From the NCBI GenBank assembly GCA_022784465.1, contig JALFUR010000010.1, forward strand, positions 124,001 through 188,000: a DNA stretch of 64,000 bases. Direction: 5' to 3'. Positions within the stretch are counted from its first letter, which is position 1. The number at the start of each line of letters is the position of its first letter. A program made the position numbers and the translations under genes. This DNA comes from Christensenella sp. (GTDB lineage Bacteria; Bacillota; Clostridia; Christensenellales; UBA3700). Of the stretch, positions 47,495 through 56,073 are shown piece by piece. The notes under the pieces were generated by a model, which ran no database searches, had not been told where the DNA came from, and saw nothing but the letters and a program-made list of their open reading frames with translations.

Positions 47495-47734
47495 ATGAGT
47501 GAAGAACAAATCTTAGAAAAATTGAAGGCAATCATTGAAGAACAATTAGGAACAGAAGTAGATCAAATTAATATGAATTCCTCGCTTTCTGATGATTTGC
47601 AAGCAGATTCTTTAGATAAGGTTGTAATGTTAATGGCTGCTGAAAAAGAATTTGGAATAAAGTTTAGTGATGAAGTTTCAATGGGATTTGAAACAATAAG
47701 CGATATTGTTAAATATATCAAAGAAAACGTGTAA
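47495..47734 (+). CDS. acpP: acyl carrier protein
   Basis: A 79-residue four-helix carrier. The phosphopantetheine serine lies in ADSLDKV. The ATG at 47495 follows AAGGAGG; the open frame upstream is not used. The post-Ser sequence is DSLDKVVMLMAA rather than the DSLDxVEL of classical AcpP, a modest divergence that could mark a specialised carrier. No fatty-acid genes are adjacent; a terminator follows. Confidence 0.9.
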   Translation: MSEEQILEKLKAIIEEQLGTEVDQINMNSSLSDDLQADSLDKVVMLMAAEKEFGIKFSDEVSMGFETISDIVKYIKENV

Positions 47735-47762
47735 TCAATATAAGCAAATAACAATTTGATTT

Positions 47763-47789
47763 AAGAGTCCAAAAATGGGCTCTTTTTTA
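47763..47789 (+). terminator. terminator after acpP
   Basis: AAGAGTCC (47763-47770), AAAAAT loop, GGGCTCTT (47777-47784), then TTTT. Confidence 0.85.
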
Positions 47790-47801
47790 TAAATAAAGAT
47801 A

Positions 47802-48500
47802 TTATAGTTCAAGATTTAATAGATTTTCATCTAAATGGGAAAAGGAAATAATATGTCCCTTTAGCGAAGATTCACCGCATAAATAATGAGATAATAATTT
47901 GTAATTATTAAATAGTAGAGATTTTATTACAAGATTTTCATTTAAAGCTTCAACAAGAAGGTTACATTCACTTTCTCTAGAAATATAGTAATTAATATCT
48001 TCTACATTAATATCTTCTCTATATACATTTATATAATCTTCGTTAATTTCATTAATTATTTTTCTCCATAGATTAGAAGAATATAAGACTCCAGCATTGT
48101 CTATATTTAATAGGCTTTTGTCTGTAGATAATTCATATGCGATTCTTGCTATTTTTTCTATTTCTATATCCGAATGTGTAATGGTATCTATTCCTTTTTG
48201 AATTCCTGATTCTTTAACGATAGTGCCTGAAAATTTAGCTATCTCATTAATCATTAATATTTTGCTAGATTTAGAAAAGCAACGAACAGACGCAACAAAG
48301 TTTGCGTTTGTAATAATTGTATTCTTTTGCATTGCGTTTAAAGACGAATCTATTATTAAAGCGTCATACTTAGATAAATTTGAAGGGGGAGTAGTGTTTT
48401 TTAAAGCACAAATATCTACAGCAAAATCCTTAAAATGATCTTTTATTTTCTTTGCATGAATTATATTTGGATAATTTATAATAAGAAGAATTTTTTTCAT
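47802..48500 (-). CDS. diverged isopropylmalate/isocitrate-dehydrogenase-like protein
   Basis: A 232-residue cytoplasmic protein I first took for an orphan. Residues 105-150 align by eye with the LeuB/IDH family: SDIEIEKIARIAYEL (110-124) with the family's R-DEIERIARVAFEL helix, and IDNAGVLYSSNLWRKI (133-148) with VDKANVLxxSxLWR. The catalytic Lys of that motif is Asn (N135). The DNAAMQL and metal-binding GDILSDE motifs are unrecognisable (around 165-215). N-terminal SVRCFS may correspond to LRPVRxxPG. It therefore appears to be a shortened, non-catalytic relative. It follows the SH3-type gene by three bases on the same strand. Confidence 0.5.
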   Translation of the reverse strand: MKKILLIINYPNIIHAKKIKDHFKDFAVDICALKNTTPPSNLSKYDALIIDSSLNAMQKNTIITNANFVASVRCFSKSSKILMINEIAKFSGTIVKESGIQKGIDTITHSDIEIEKIARIAYELSTDKSLLNIDNAGVLYSSNLWRKIINEINEDYINVYREDINVEDINYYISRESECNLLVEALNENLVIKSLLFNNYKLLSHYLCGESSLKGHIISFSHLDENLLNLEL

Positions 48501-48503
48501 CTA

Positions 48504-50234
48504 CTAATATCCCATTTTATATCTTTTTACCAAAATGACAACCATAATAACTGTTCCAATAAATACGATAGCAGCAACAATTATTATTGTAATTTGCATT
48601 GAAGTAAGGCCAGTTGTTTGCAAACTTTCTGTCAAGATATATGCATAGCCATCGTTGTATACAACTTTAGTGAATTTTGAATCTTTATCATATTCCTCAG
48701 CAAGATTTAAATTTGTTCCATCTACAACATATGTTATAATTGGACTATTTTCATCAGGAAGAGTATATAAATTAACAGAATCACCAATTGTCTTTGTAGT
48801 TACTATAACAGATTTTAAAATTGTAGGTGCTGTTAATTGGCAATATGGAGAAACAGATGTTGATTTTACATATCCAGTAATAATTTGATCATCTTTTACA
48901 TATGAAACCTTATAATATGGCCATACTTGAGTTTTGTCTACCTCTCCGACGTTATTTATAACAACAAGTCTTGTAAAGATATCTACAGTATCAATTACTT
49001 GAGAAGAATCATATGGACTTTTATAGATTTTCGTAGATTGATGTAATCCTTGAGCATATTGCCCAATTTGAAGTTCATTTGCATTAGATTCATTTTCAAT
49101 ATGTGTCAAATCTACATCCTTTTTTATGTATCCTGTAATCCCAGATAAAGTTGCTACATATAAATATGTAGTGTTTACATCACTATCTTCTTTTTCACAA
49201 AGAATCAATATGTATGAACCTTCGGTAAGATCTTCCTTTACTTGTAGATTCTTTGGAGAAGAGAAAAGTTTAGCGCTTTCATTTAACTTAGCAACAGTTA
49301 ATATGTCAAAAGACGTTGGATGCTCATAAGGAACGTTATCAAATTTATTGTAATATTCAATTCCTGAGTCTAATACAACATATTGGATAATAGCATTGTT
49401 GTTGCTGATAAATATAAAATCTTGATCATTATATGTAGCAGTCCTAATAGAACTTTCTGCATTTACTGTATCAAGAACCTTAGTTGCTGTTTTAGAATTT
49501 GTATCAATTGAATATATTCCTGTATTAGAATTAGCATATACTTTTCCATTTGTATAAGTAATAGAGGAAACATCATTTAAATTGTTTACTAAAATGTCTG
49601 CGTTAAGATCAGCTGCACCTATAGCATTTGTATTTGATGTTATATATACTTTTTTATTAGATAAAATTATTTTTGTTGTATTTACAACAAGCAAGTTTGT
49701 AATATCTACATCTTGAGCAAAGACTTGAGATAATTCCATATCGTCAATATTTGTGTTTTCATTGAAAACTTTAGAATAATAGAAAGAGCCTTTTAAATAA
49801 AAAAGATTAAACACTCCACCTAGACCAGAGATAGATTTAATTTGCGCATTGCTAAGGTCTCCAATTTTACTCATTTCATCTTTAATTACTGGTTTATTGT
49901 TTTCTATAGAATAAGAATAATACCTTATTGTATATGAAGTACTAGATTTTACAAGCAATAATATATTTGTATTGTTTATTGCAATATCAATGCATTCTCC
50001 GTTAAAAGATATAGGATCTGAAATATAATTGTTTGCAACGACATACAAATTGTTTGAAACAGTATACGCAAAAGATTCAGAATAAGTATCAAACCTTGTA
50101 GAAGAATTAATATCAATTATTACATCAGTGTTCTCAGCTTCAACTGTTGAATAACAAGAAAGTGCACATAAACATACTAGTGCAATAATGCATAAAACCA
50201 AAACGGAATAGGTTATTATTTCTTTACTCTTCAT
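48504..50234 (-). CDS. SH3-like surface protein with two membrane anchors
   Basis: A 576-residue protein. An N-terminal signal anchor (about 8-28) is followed by a large extracytoplasmic region with a beta-propeller-like N-terminal part (repeating short strands, about 40-310). Two to three bacterial SH3-type segments follow (about 320-520; for example KLFSSPKNLQVKEDL and VNLYTLPDENSPIITYV). A C-terminal helix (about 543-570) ends in a basic tail. It probably senses or binds cell wall. Not a known named family. A TATAAT box sits nine bases before the ATG, with no ribosome binding site. Confidence 0.7.
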   Translation of the reverse strand: MKSKEIITYSVLVLCIIALVCLCALSCYSTVEAENTDVIIDINSSTRFDTYSESFAYTVSNNLYVVANNYISDPISFNGECIDIAINNTNILLLVKSSTSYTIRYYSYSIENNKPVIKDEMSKIGDLSNAQIKSISGLGGVFNLFYLKGSFYYSKVFNENTNIDDMELSQVFAQDVDITNLLVVNTTKIILSNKKVYITSNTNAIGAADLNADILVNNLNDVSSITYTNGKVYANSNTGIYSIDTNSKTATKVLDTVNAESSIRTATYNDQDFIFISNNNAIIQYVVLDSGIEYYNKFDNVPYEHPTSFDILTVAKLNESAKLFSSPKNLQVKEDLTEGSYILILCEKEDSDVNTTYLYVATLSGITGYIKKDVDLTHIENESNANELQIGQYAQGLHQSTKIYKSPYDSSQVIDTVDIFTRLVVINNVGEVDKTQVWPYYKVSYVKDDQIITGYVKSTSVSPYCQLTAPTILKSVIVTTKTIGDSVNLYTLPDENSPIITYVVDGTNLNLAEEYDKDSKFTKVVYNDGYAYILTESLQTTGLTSMQITIIIVAAIVFIGTVIMVVILVKRYKMGY

Positions 50235-50243
50235 AGCGTAATC

Positions 50244-50249
50244 ATTATA
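50244..50249 (-). promoter_or_regulatory. -10 box nine bases before the SH3-protein start
   Basis: TATAAT on the minus strand; the mRNA would carry only two to three leader bases. No good -35. Confidence 0.5.
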
Positions 50250-50303
50250 TCATATCGTGCGCGCTTTTTTATATAAAATTTAATACATTATCATTTTTGT
50301 TAA

Positions 50304-50332
50304 TTGTGTAAAATAAGCGTATATGCTAAAAT
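50304..50332 (+). promoter_or_regulatory. promoter placing the mRNA start at the ATG of 50340
   Basis: TTGTGT (50304-50309), 17-base spacer, TAAAAT (50327-50332). The ATG begins eight bases after the -10, so the mRNA is predicted to be leaderless. Confidence 0.65.
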
Positions 50333-50339
50333 AGTGAAT

Positions 50340-51194
50340 ATGGGTAGAAAGAATTACAAAAGCTTTATAAATAAGCAAAAAAATAATATAGATAATTTTA
50401 TTCCTAAGGGAAAGCCGGAAGATTTAGATAGAAAAATTGAAGATTTGCATTTATCTAAACGTTGTTTTGAAGCATTAAAAGCAGGAGGCATTTTAACTTT
50501 AAGGCAATTATGTTCTATATGCGAATCAAAAATGTTTCGTATACAAAAAATCGGTAAGAAAGAATGTGTTGAAATTAAAGAAAAGTTGAAGATGTTCCAA
50601 TTAACACTAAGACCTGAGGAAATTCTAAAGGCTCCTAAATCTGATTCAAAAGCGGATTCAAATCAAGAGAAAGCACAATCATCACAACAAAATAATCAAT
50701 TGTTAAAGCAAAAATATAATTTTTCAATTTTTGATGATACAAGATTGGTAGAGTTTGTTGCTGGCCCAAGACAAAGAGAAGTTTTTAAATGGGAAGATGA
50801 GTCTCAAGAGAAAAGAGATTTAAACAAGTTTTGCCGTAATGGTAAATGGGGCTATAAAGATGTTAAGGGTAGAGTTGTTATTCAACCTATTTATGATGAA
50901 GCATTTCAATTTAGAGAAGATTTAGCTTGCGTTGAAAAGGCTGGCAAACTTGGTTATATTGATAAAAATGGAAATGTTGTTATAGATTTTCAATATGATT
51001 CAGCAAGTAGTTTCTTTGAAGGCCTTGCATGTGTATCTAACGAAAAATGTGCTTGGTTTATAGATCAACAAGGAAATAAATTTTTAGATAAAGATTTTGA
51101 AAAGATATCTCCATTTTCAAAGGGAAAAGCACTAATTAAAAGCGAAAACAAATGGGGCTTTTTAAGTAAAGACGGAAGTATTTATTGGAGATAA
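50340..51194 (+). CDS. alpha-CTD-like helix-hairpin-helix plus WG-repeat protein
   Basis: A 284-residue protein. Residues 27-92 resemble the RNA polymerase alpha C-terminal domain (EDLHLSKRCFEALKAGGI, then IQKIGKKECVEIKEKL). A polar linker follows, then about three WG repeats (160-284; for example GKWGYKDVKGRVVIQPIYDEA, shown here in parts as KWGYKD and GRVVIQP). WG repeats are beta modules often found on surface or toxin-linked proteins. No signal peptide, so it is cytoplasmic. ATG at 50340 is preferred because the TTG at 50304 is the -35 box. Confidence 0.75.
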   Translation: MGRKNYKSFINKQKNNIDNFIPKGKPEDLDRKIEDLHLSKRCFEALKAGGILTLRQLCSICESKMFRIQKIGKKECVEIKEKLKMFQLTLRPEEILKAPKSDSKADSNQEKAQSSQQNNQLLKQKYNFSIFDDTRLVEFVAGPRQREVFKWEDESQEKRDLNKFCRNGKWGYKDVKGRVVIQPIYDEAFQFREDLACVEKAGKLGYIDKNGNVVIDFQYDSASSFFEGLACVSNEKCAWFIDQQGNKFLDKDFEKISPFSKGKALIKSENKWGFLSKDGSIYWR

Positions 51195-51196
51195 AT

Positions 51197-51889
51197 CTAT
51201 ATACGTGTAGCAAATTTTGTAATTGCCTTAGAGATTATATCTGAGGCAATTTTTATATATTCATCAATATTATACGTCGTGATATATTCTTCTTTTTCAG
51301 TTAATATGACCGGAAAACCTATAGCTACAATTGGTATATTTAATGAGTCAGAATTTAGTGCGCGAGTATTGTTGTTTACACCACCTCCTGGCGTTATTCC
51401 TGCGGTTGTAATTTGAATACAATTACATAGCTTTTTCTTGTCTTTTGTGGCAATTGAATCGATGGCAAATACGATAGAAGGGGAGAGACTTTTTATAACT
51501 GATTTTACAATTTTGTAGGATTCAATTCCCGTTTTTCCATATACGCTTGGAGTAAGAGTATAGAGTACATTTTTGATTGGAGTTAATTTGTCGCATGTAT
51601 AGTTGCCAAGCGAATCAACAATAAAGTTCTCGTTACCAAGGCCACAAACAAGAATTGAGTTTATCTTGTCGCATTGCATATATGAGTATTTTTTTAAAAA
51701 TCTATACAATAGCTTTGCGTAACTTTTTACATTGTAACTAAATATGGTTGTGTAATGACCACTTTTAAACGAAGATGAAGCTTTGTTATAAAACGAGGAG
51801 ATAGAGTATGAACCATCTAAATACCTTTTTATTTTTCCATTTGATGGAAAATAACTAGATTCCATTAATATGTCTGTATATGCATTCAT
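51197..51889 (-). CDS. GPR-like germination protease (short form)
   Basis: A 230-residue protein matching the spore germination endopeptidase GPR, which degrades small acid-soluble spore proteins. The core reads VCGLGNENFIVDSLG (first catalytic Asp), TPSVYGKTGIES, IVFAIDSIAT (second catalytic Asp) and TAGITPGGGVNNN. Both aspartates of the active site are present. It is about 100-140 residues shorter than Bacillus GPR: the N-terminal propeptide and surrounding region are missing. It lies divergent to rpsT, the classical gpr-rpsT neighbourhood. No ribosome binding site; TACAAT is six bases before the ATG. Confidence 0.85.
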   Translation of the reverse strand: MNAYTDILMESSYFPSNGKIKRYLDGSYSISSFYNKASSSFKSGHYTTIFSYNVKSYAKLLYRFLKKYSYMQCDKINSILVCGLGNENFIVDSLGNYTCDKLTPIKNVLYTLTPSVYGKTGIESYKIVKSVIKSLSPSIVFAIDSIATKDKKKLCNCIQITTAGITPGGGVNNNTRALNSDSLNIPIVAIGFPVILTEKEEYITTYNIDEYIKIASDIISKAITKFATRI

Positions 51890-51895
51890 AGTAGT

Positions 51896-51901
51896 ATTGT
51901 A
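51896..51901 (-). promoter_or_regulatory. -10-like box before the GPR-like gene
   Basis: TACAAT on the minus strand, six bases from the ATG. No sigma-G/F consensus is evident. Same spacing as other putative leaderless starts. Confidence 0.4.
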
Positions 51902-51974
51902 GGTAAAATAAACAAGTTTATTATCCTTTGCCTACTTTTACAATTAACTAACGGAAAATATTGTTTTAATTTTC

Positions 51975-52003
51975 TTGCATATTGTTTTTTCTTGTGTTAT
52001 AGT
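51975..52003 (+). promoter_or_regulatory. promoter of rpsT
   Basis: TTGCAT (51975-51980), 17-base spacer, TATAGT (51998-52003). Confidence 0.75.
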
Positions 52004-52044
52004 TATTTAGCAAAATAATATTTTAAATAATAGTGGAGGAAAGT

Positions 52045-52314
52045 ATGCCAAATATTAAATCTCAAAAGAAAAGAGTTATTACTAATCAAAAGGCAAACGA
52101 AATCAATACTGCAAAGAGAAGCAAAGTAAGAAGTGCTATAAAGAAATATGAAGCTGCTATTGAAGCAAAGGATATTGCAACAGCAGAAAAATTATTAGTA
52201 GAAACAATTTCTATTATTGATATAGCTAGACATGATGGCATTTATAAGGATAATACTGCTTCTAGAAAGATTTCTAGACTTACAAAAATGCTAAATAAAG
52301 CTAAAGCTGAATAA
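52045..52314 (+). CDS. rpsT: 30S ribosomal protein S20
   Basis: An 89-residue three-helix protein of the 30S bottom. The start MPNIKSQKKR is the family norm; GTGGAGG precedes 52045. Monocistronic with its own terminator. Confidence 0.97.
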   Translation: MPNIKSQKKRVITNQKANEINTAKRSKVRSAIKKYEAAIEAKDIATAEKLLVETISIIDIARHDGIYKDNTASRKISRLTKMLNKAKAE

Positions 52315-52339
52315 TTACTTTTAAACGAAAGACAATGAG

Positions 52340-52374
52340 CTTGCGTCCAATGAGGCGCAAGTTTTTGTTTTTTT
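52340..52374 (+). terminator. terminator after rpsT
   Basis: CTTGCG (52340-52345), ten-base loop, CGCAAG (52356-52361), followed by TTTTTGTTTTTTT. Confidence 0.85.
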
Positions 52375-52401
52375 ATAGATTTGTTCCTATTTTTATGCGC
52401 A

Positions 52402-52430
52402 TTGACAAAATATTACGCGCATTTTATAAT
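52402..52430 (+). promoter_or_regulatory. perfect consensus sigma-A promoter
   Basis: TTGACA (52402-52407), 17-base spacer, TATAAT (52425-52430). It is the only perfect match in the window and drives the membrane protein at 52456. The sequence ACGCGCATT lies in the spacer and a related GCGCATT precedes the -35. Confidence 0.85.
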
Positions 52431-52455
52431 TAAAATACAAAAAAAGGGGTTAGAC

Positions 52456-53541
52456 ATGAGACAATCAGAGATGGATTTGCTATTAGCCAAAGGCGAGTAT
52501 GAAGTAAGAAGTTATTTCTTATGTGGTGCTTCGGCTAGAACAAATAATGTTGATGGTACGAACATGTATGTAACCAACAAGAGAATTGTTTTAGAGTTCA
52601 TGAATAATTATGAACTATCAAGACGCGAAATCCCTATTGATCAAATTTTATTTATTAAATCTCAATATTATGAGGAAGAAGAAACATCTAGCTTTGCAGA
52701 TAAATGTAGAAATGCTGCTATTATTTTCTTTACTTTTGCTACATTGTTTTTAGCAATAGGAGTACTTGGAATAATTAATGTTTTTGACGTTTTTGCTTTA
52801 TTTGGTTTAAATATACCTTTGCTAAATATAATTCCTATGGTCATTGCTATAGTATTTATTGTGCTAGGTGGAGTTAATGTTTCAAAAGCTAAAAGGTTTA
52901 GACCAAGAGTTGGAAAGAGACTAGAGCTTTTAATTGGAACAACGCTAGATTTTGATCAAGGTGTTTCTTTTACAACAGATTCAACTAAGACTCTAAGAGA
53001 CAATATGAGAACATATTCTGGAACTGCATTTAATTCTTTGCTTGGTAGAGTAGAATTATCTCCAACAAGAGAAGCAAAGAAAATGATTAATGAAATAGGT
53101 GCTTTACTTATAGATATTAAAGCTGGAATGTATGACGAAGATCCAGAGGTGCGTGAAAAAAGAGAAAGAGAAGCTAGAGAGAAAAAGAAATTAGAAGAGG
53201 CTCAAGAGAGAGAAAGACAACAAAGACAAAAGGCTCAAGAAGCTAACCAAAAAGCGGCTCTTGAGGCTACAAAAAAACGTAGAGAAGAAAATATGTCTAA
53301 AAAAGAAACTAGAGAGCCTTCTAAATCCGAGCTTCAAAGAGAAAAAGAAGCAAGAATGGCTAAGTATGGTTCATTGATAGAAGAAGAGGAATGGGAGCCA
53401 GAGGTTCCAAGGGCAGTTCAACAACAATTTAAAAAGTCTAAGATGCCTATTCCTAAAAAACCTGAAAAAAGACAAAAAACAGAGGATGAACTATTAGAAG
53501 AGGAGTATCAAGCAGTAATTAACTCTCTAAATTTAGATTAG
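52456..53541 (+). CDS. membrane protein with PH-like head and charged coiled-coil tail
   Basis: A 361-residue protein. The N-terminal part (1-75) looks like a bacterial PH-like domain (VTNKRIVLEF followed by REIPIDQI, a pattern of bPH_2/YdbS domains). Two membrane helices (about 87-110 and 122-142) follow, then a cytoplasmic region with a highly charged Glu/Lys/Arg/Gln helix (about 225-330). The ATG at 52456 is preceded by AAAGGGG. Driven by a perfect consensus promoter, so probably abundant. Function unknown. Confidence 0.75.
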   Translation: MRQSEMDLLLAKGEYEVRSYFLCGASARTNNVDGTNMYVTNKRIVLEFMNNYELSRREIPIDQILFIKSQYYEEEETSSFADKCRNAAIIFFTFATLFLAIGVLGIINVFDVFALFGLNIPLLNIIPMVIAIVFIVLGGVNVSKAKRFRPRVGKRLELLIGTTLDFDQGVSFTTDSTKTLRDNMRTYSGTAFNSLLGRVELSPTREAKKMINEIGALLIDIKAGMYDEDPEVREKREREAREKKKLEEAQERERQQRQKAQEANQKAALEATKKRREENMSKKETREPSKSELQREKEARMAKYGSLIEEEEWEPEVPRAVQQQFKKSKMPIPKKPEKRQKTEDELLEEEYQAVINSLNLD

Positions 53542-53550
53542 GTGTTTTTT

Positions 53551-55866
53551 ATGAAAAATAAAGTTATCATAATTGCAATAATGTTAATCGTGCTTTTAAT
53601 GAGCACGATGTTTTTTGGTTGTGCTAAATCTCGTGTTAGTTTTTCTTTGTCAAAAGAAAATATAGGCGTTTCTATAAATGATGAAATGTATGGACTATTT
53701 CTTGAGGATATTTCATATGCTGGTGATGGTGGACTTGTTTCTAATTTGGTCCAAAATGGTAGTTTTGAATACGAATATCTAGATTCAAAAAATGATCATT
53801 TCCAAGGATGGAAAAGTTCAGATATCTATTGCATAATAAGCAATGAAAATCCATTAAATGAAAACAATACATATTATTTGCATTTAGATAGTTCTGCAAA
53901 TGGTGGAAACATTTCTAATAATGGATACGTTGAATTATATAAAGAAGGCACAAAAAAGATAGATGAGACAAAGAGCGATACTCCAGATATGGGCTTTACT
54001 AAAGAGACAAAGTATGAGTTTTCTTGCTATTTGAGAAACATAGATTATGAAGGAGAAATAAGCGCTCGAATTCAATCTGAGAATAATTTATCAACAGCTT
54101 TAATAACTGTTCCTACAGCAGCGGAGGGCTGGGTTAAAGTTACTTGCGAGCTAGAAGCCAAATATAGTGAAGATGGATTTTTAGCAATTGATTTTAATGG
54201 AGTAGGAAGTATTGATATAGATTTTGTTTCACTTGTAAGCAAAAGTAGTTATGGATATGAAAGTAGTGAATGGAAATATATTTCTTTAAGACAAGACATG
54301 CTAGATGCACTTAAAGAATTATCTCCAAACTTTATAAGATTCCCAGGGGGATGTTTAGCAGAAAGTGCCTCAATAGAAATGGCACAATACCACAATGTCG
54401 ATTTAAAAGAATATATTTATAACTGGAAAGATTCTATTGGTCCTTTAGAAGAAAGAAAACAAATAGTAAATATTTGGGCTGATGTAGATAGAGTATATAA
54501 CAACACTCAATCAATGGGCTATCATGAATATTTCCAATTATGTGAAGATTTAGATGCAGATGCTATTCCTATTTTAAATGTTGGAATACCATGCCAATTT
54601 GAAGCGAAATATAACAAAATGAAGAAGAAATTGGATAGTGGTGAGATTTCTAGAGAAGAGTGGGAAGATTATCTAAAAACAGTGGCATATACTCCAGGAG
54701 AAGAGGATTATATTCAATATACTCAAGATGTGTTAGATTTAATTGAATATGCAAATGGAGACATCTCAACTGAATGGGGAGCAAAAAGAGCTGCAAATGG
54801 CCATCCTGAACCATTTAATATAAAATATATCGGACTAGGAAATGAAAACTGGGGCGAATTATATTGGAGAAACTTCGATCCATTATATAATGCCATAAAA
54901 GAAAAATATCCAGAAATTACAATAGTAAGTTCGGCTGGATACAAGTTTACTGGTGAAGAAAAAGAAGAAGCTTGGGAAATTATCAATTCAAAATATGCTG
55001 ATACTATAGTTGATGAGCATTATTATACGGGTGGCGAAAAGTTATTTAAAAATAATGACTATTATGACGATTACGATAGGAACGGAGCAAAAGTATTTTT
55101 AGGTGAATATGCTTCAACTTGTCAATTCTTTGGAAAACATATAACAAAGAATAATTTGTGGTCAGCAATAGAAGATGCTTCATATATGACAGGTCTTGAG
55201 CGTAATGGAGATATAGTTTCAATGGTTGCATATGCTCCTACTTTTGCCAAAGTGAATTCTTTGTGCTGGGACGTCAATTTAATATGGTTTGACTCTCAAA
55301 GCATAGTTCTAACACCAAATTATTATGCGCAAATGCTATTCTCAAACAATATAGGCAACAAAGTAATAAATACCGATGTAAATTCATATGGTTTTTATTC
55401 TACAACAACAATTAATGAAGAAGAAGAGGCAATATATGTAAAAATTGTAAACAGCAATTCTTCTTCAGTTGATATAAATATTGACGTTTCAGACTTTGGA
55501 AATATTAATATGGCAAATATGCAATATTTGTCAGATAAATCTCAAGCTGCATGCAATAATATTAATTCCACAACAATTGTTCCAAAGCAAAAAGATGTAG
55601 AAAATACAAATGGAACTATTTCAACAAAGATTGATGGATACAGCATTAATGTAATTAGAATTTATTATGGTTCAAATAATGGAGAGGATGCATATGTGCT
55701 TCCTGATATACCAAGCAATATGTGTCAAGATGTTACACAATATAACACTCCATATATAACACTTGGTGCATTTATTGCAATCATGGTTATTCTAGGCGTG
55801 TCTATCATAGGCTTTGCATTGATAGGAATATTAAGATATATCTATAAAAAGAAGCAAAAGGAATAG
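53551..55866 (+). CDS. GH51-type alpha-L-arabinofuranosidase, lipoprotein plus C-terminal helix
   Basis: A 771-residue exported glycosidase. Lipoprotein signal with FFGC (Cys24), an N-terminal GH51 feature GLFLEDISYAGDGGL, an inserted CBM-like segment (about 75-230), the barrel with FPGGCLAE, the acid/base GLGNENWGE (Glu near 431) and the nucleophile LGEYAS (Glu near 519). A C-terminal membrane helix (about 736-763) ends in a basic tail, so both ends appear membrane-bound. It would release arabinose from plant polysaccharides at the cell surface. ATG 53551 is used rather than GTG 53542. Confidence 0.9.
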   Translation: MKNKVIIIAIMLIVLLMSTMFFGCAKSRVSFSLSKENIGVSINDEMYGLFLEDISYAGDGGLVSNLVQNGSFEYEYLDSKNDHFQGWKSSDIYCIISNENPLNENNTYYLHLDSSANGGNISNNGYVELYKEGTKKIDETKSDTPDMGFTKETKYEFSCYLRNIDYEGEISARIQSENNLSTALITVPTAAEGWVKVTCELEAKYSEDGFLAIDFNGVGSIDIDFVSLVSKSSYGYESSEWKYISLRQDMLDALKELSPNFIRFPGGCLAESASIEMAQYHNVDLKEYIYNWKDSIGPLEERKQIVNIWADVDRVYNNTQSMGYHEYFQLCEDLDADAIPILNVGIPCQFEAKYNKMKKKLDSGEISREEWEDYLKTVAYTPGEEDYIQYTQDVLDLIEYANGDISTEWGAKRAANGHPEPFNIKYIGLGNENWGELYWRNFDPLYNAIKEKYPEITIVSSAGYKFTGEEKEEAWEIINSKYADTIVDEHYYTGGEKLFKNNDYYDDYDRNGAKVFLGEYASTCQFFGKHITKNNLWSAIEDASYMTGLERNGDIVSMVAYAPTFAKVNSLCWDVNLIWFDSQSIVLTPNYYAQMLFSNNIGNKVINTDVNSYGFYSTTTINEEEEAIYVKIVNSNSSSVDINIDVSDFGNINMANMQYLSDKSQAACNNINSTTIVPKQKDVENTNGTISTKIDGYSINVIRIYYGSNNGEDAYVLPDIPSNMCQDVTQYNTPYITLGAFIAIMVILGVSIIGFALIGILRYIYKKKQKE

Positions 55867-56073
55867 TAAACAGTAAGGCCTTGTTTTGTTGATCTAATAA
55901 TTATTATTAATTATATATTTTTTGACACATATTTATCTTTAAGTGTTGATTCAAGTGCCTAAATCGGGGCAAGGTTTTTAATAAAAAAGTTAATTGTAAA
56001 AGTAATATAAAGATTAAGAAGTAATAAAAAAATACACATTTATTTTTCAAAAATGTGCATTATGTGTTGATTC
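55867..56073. other. intergenic region with partial copy of tRNA-Leu 3' flank
   Basis: About 200 AT-rich bases between the GH51 gene and tRNA-Leu. They contain a 17-base sequence (55943-55959) matching 15 of 17 positions of the tRNA-Leu 3' end plus flank (56064-56080), and a GCC/GGC hairpin with T-rich tail (55957-55980). No ORF is supported. Confidence 0.45.

Noticed and set aside
50304-50339. TTG start for the alpha-CTD/WG protein
   Set aside because: The TTG belongs to a -35 box (TTGTGT-17-TAAAAT), so it is upstream of the transcript.
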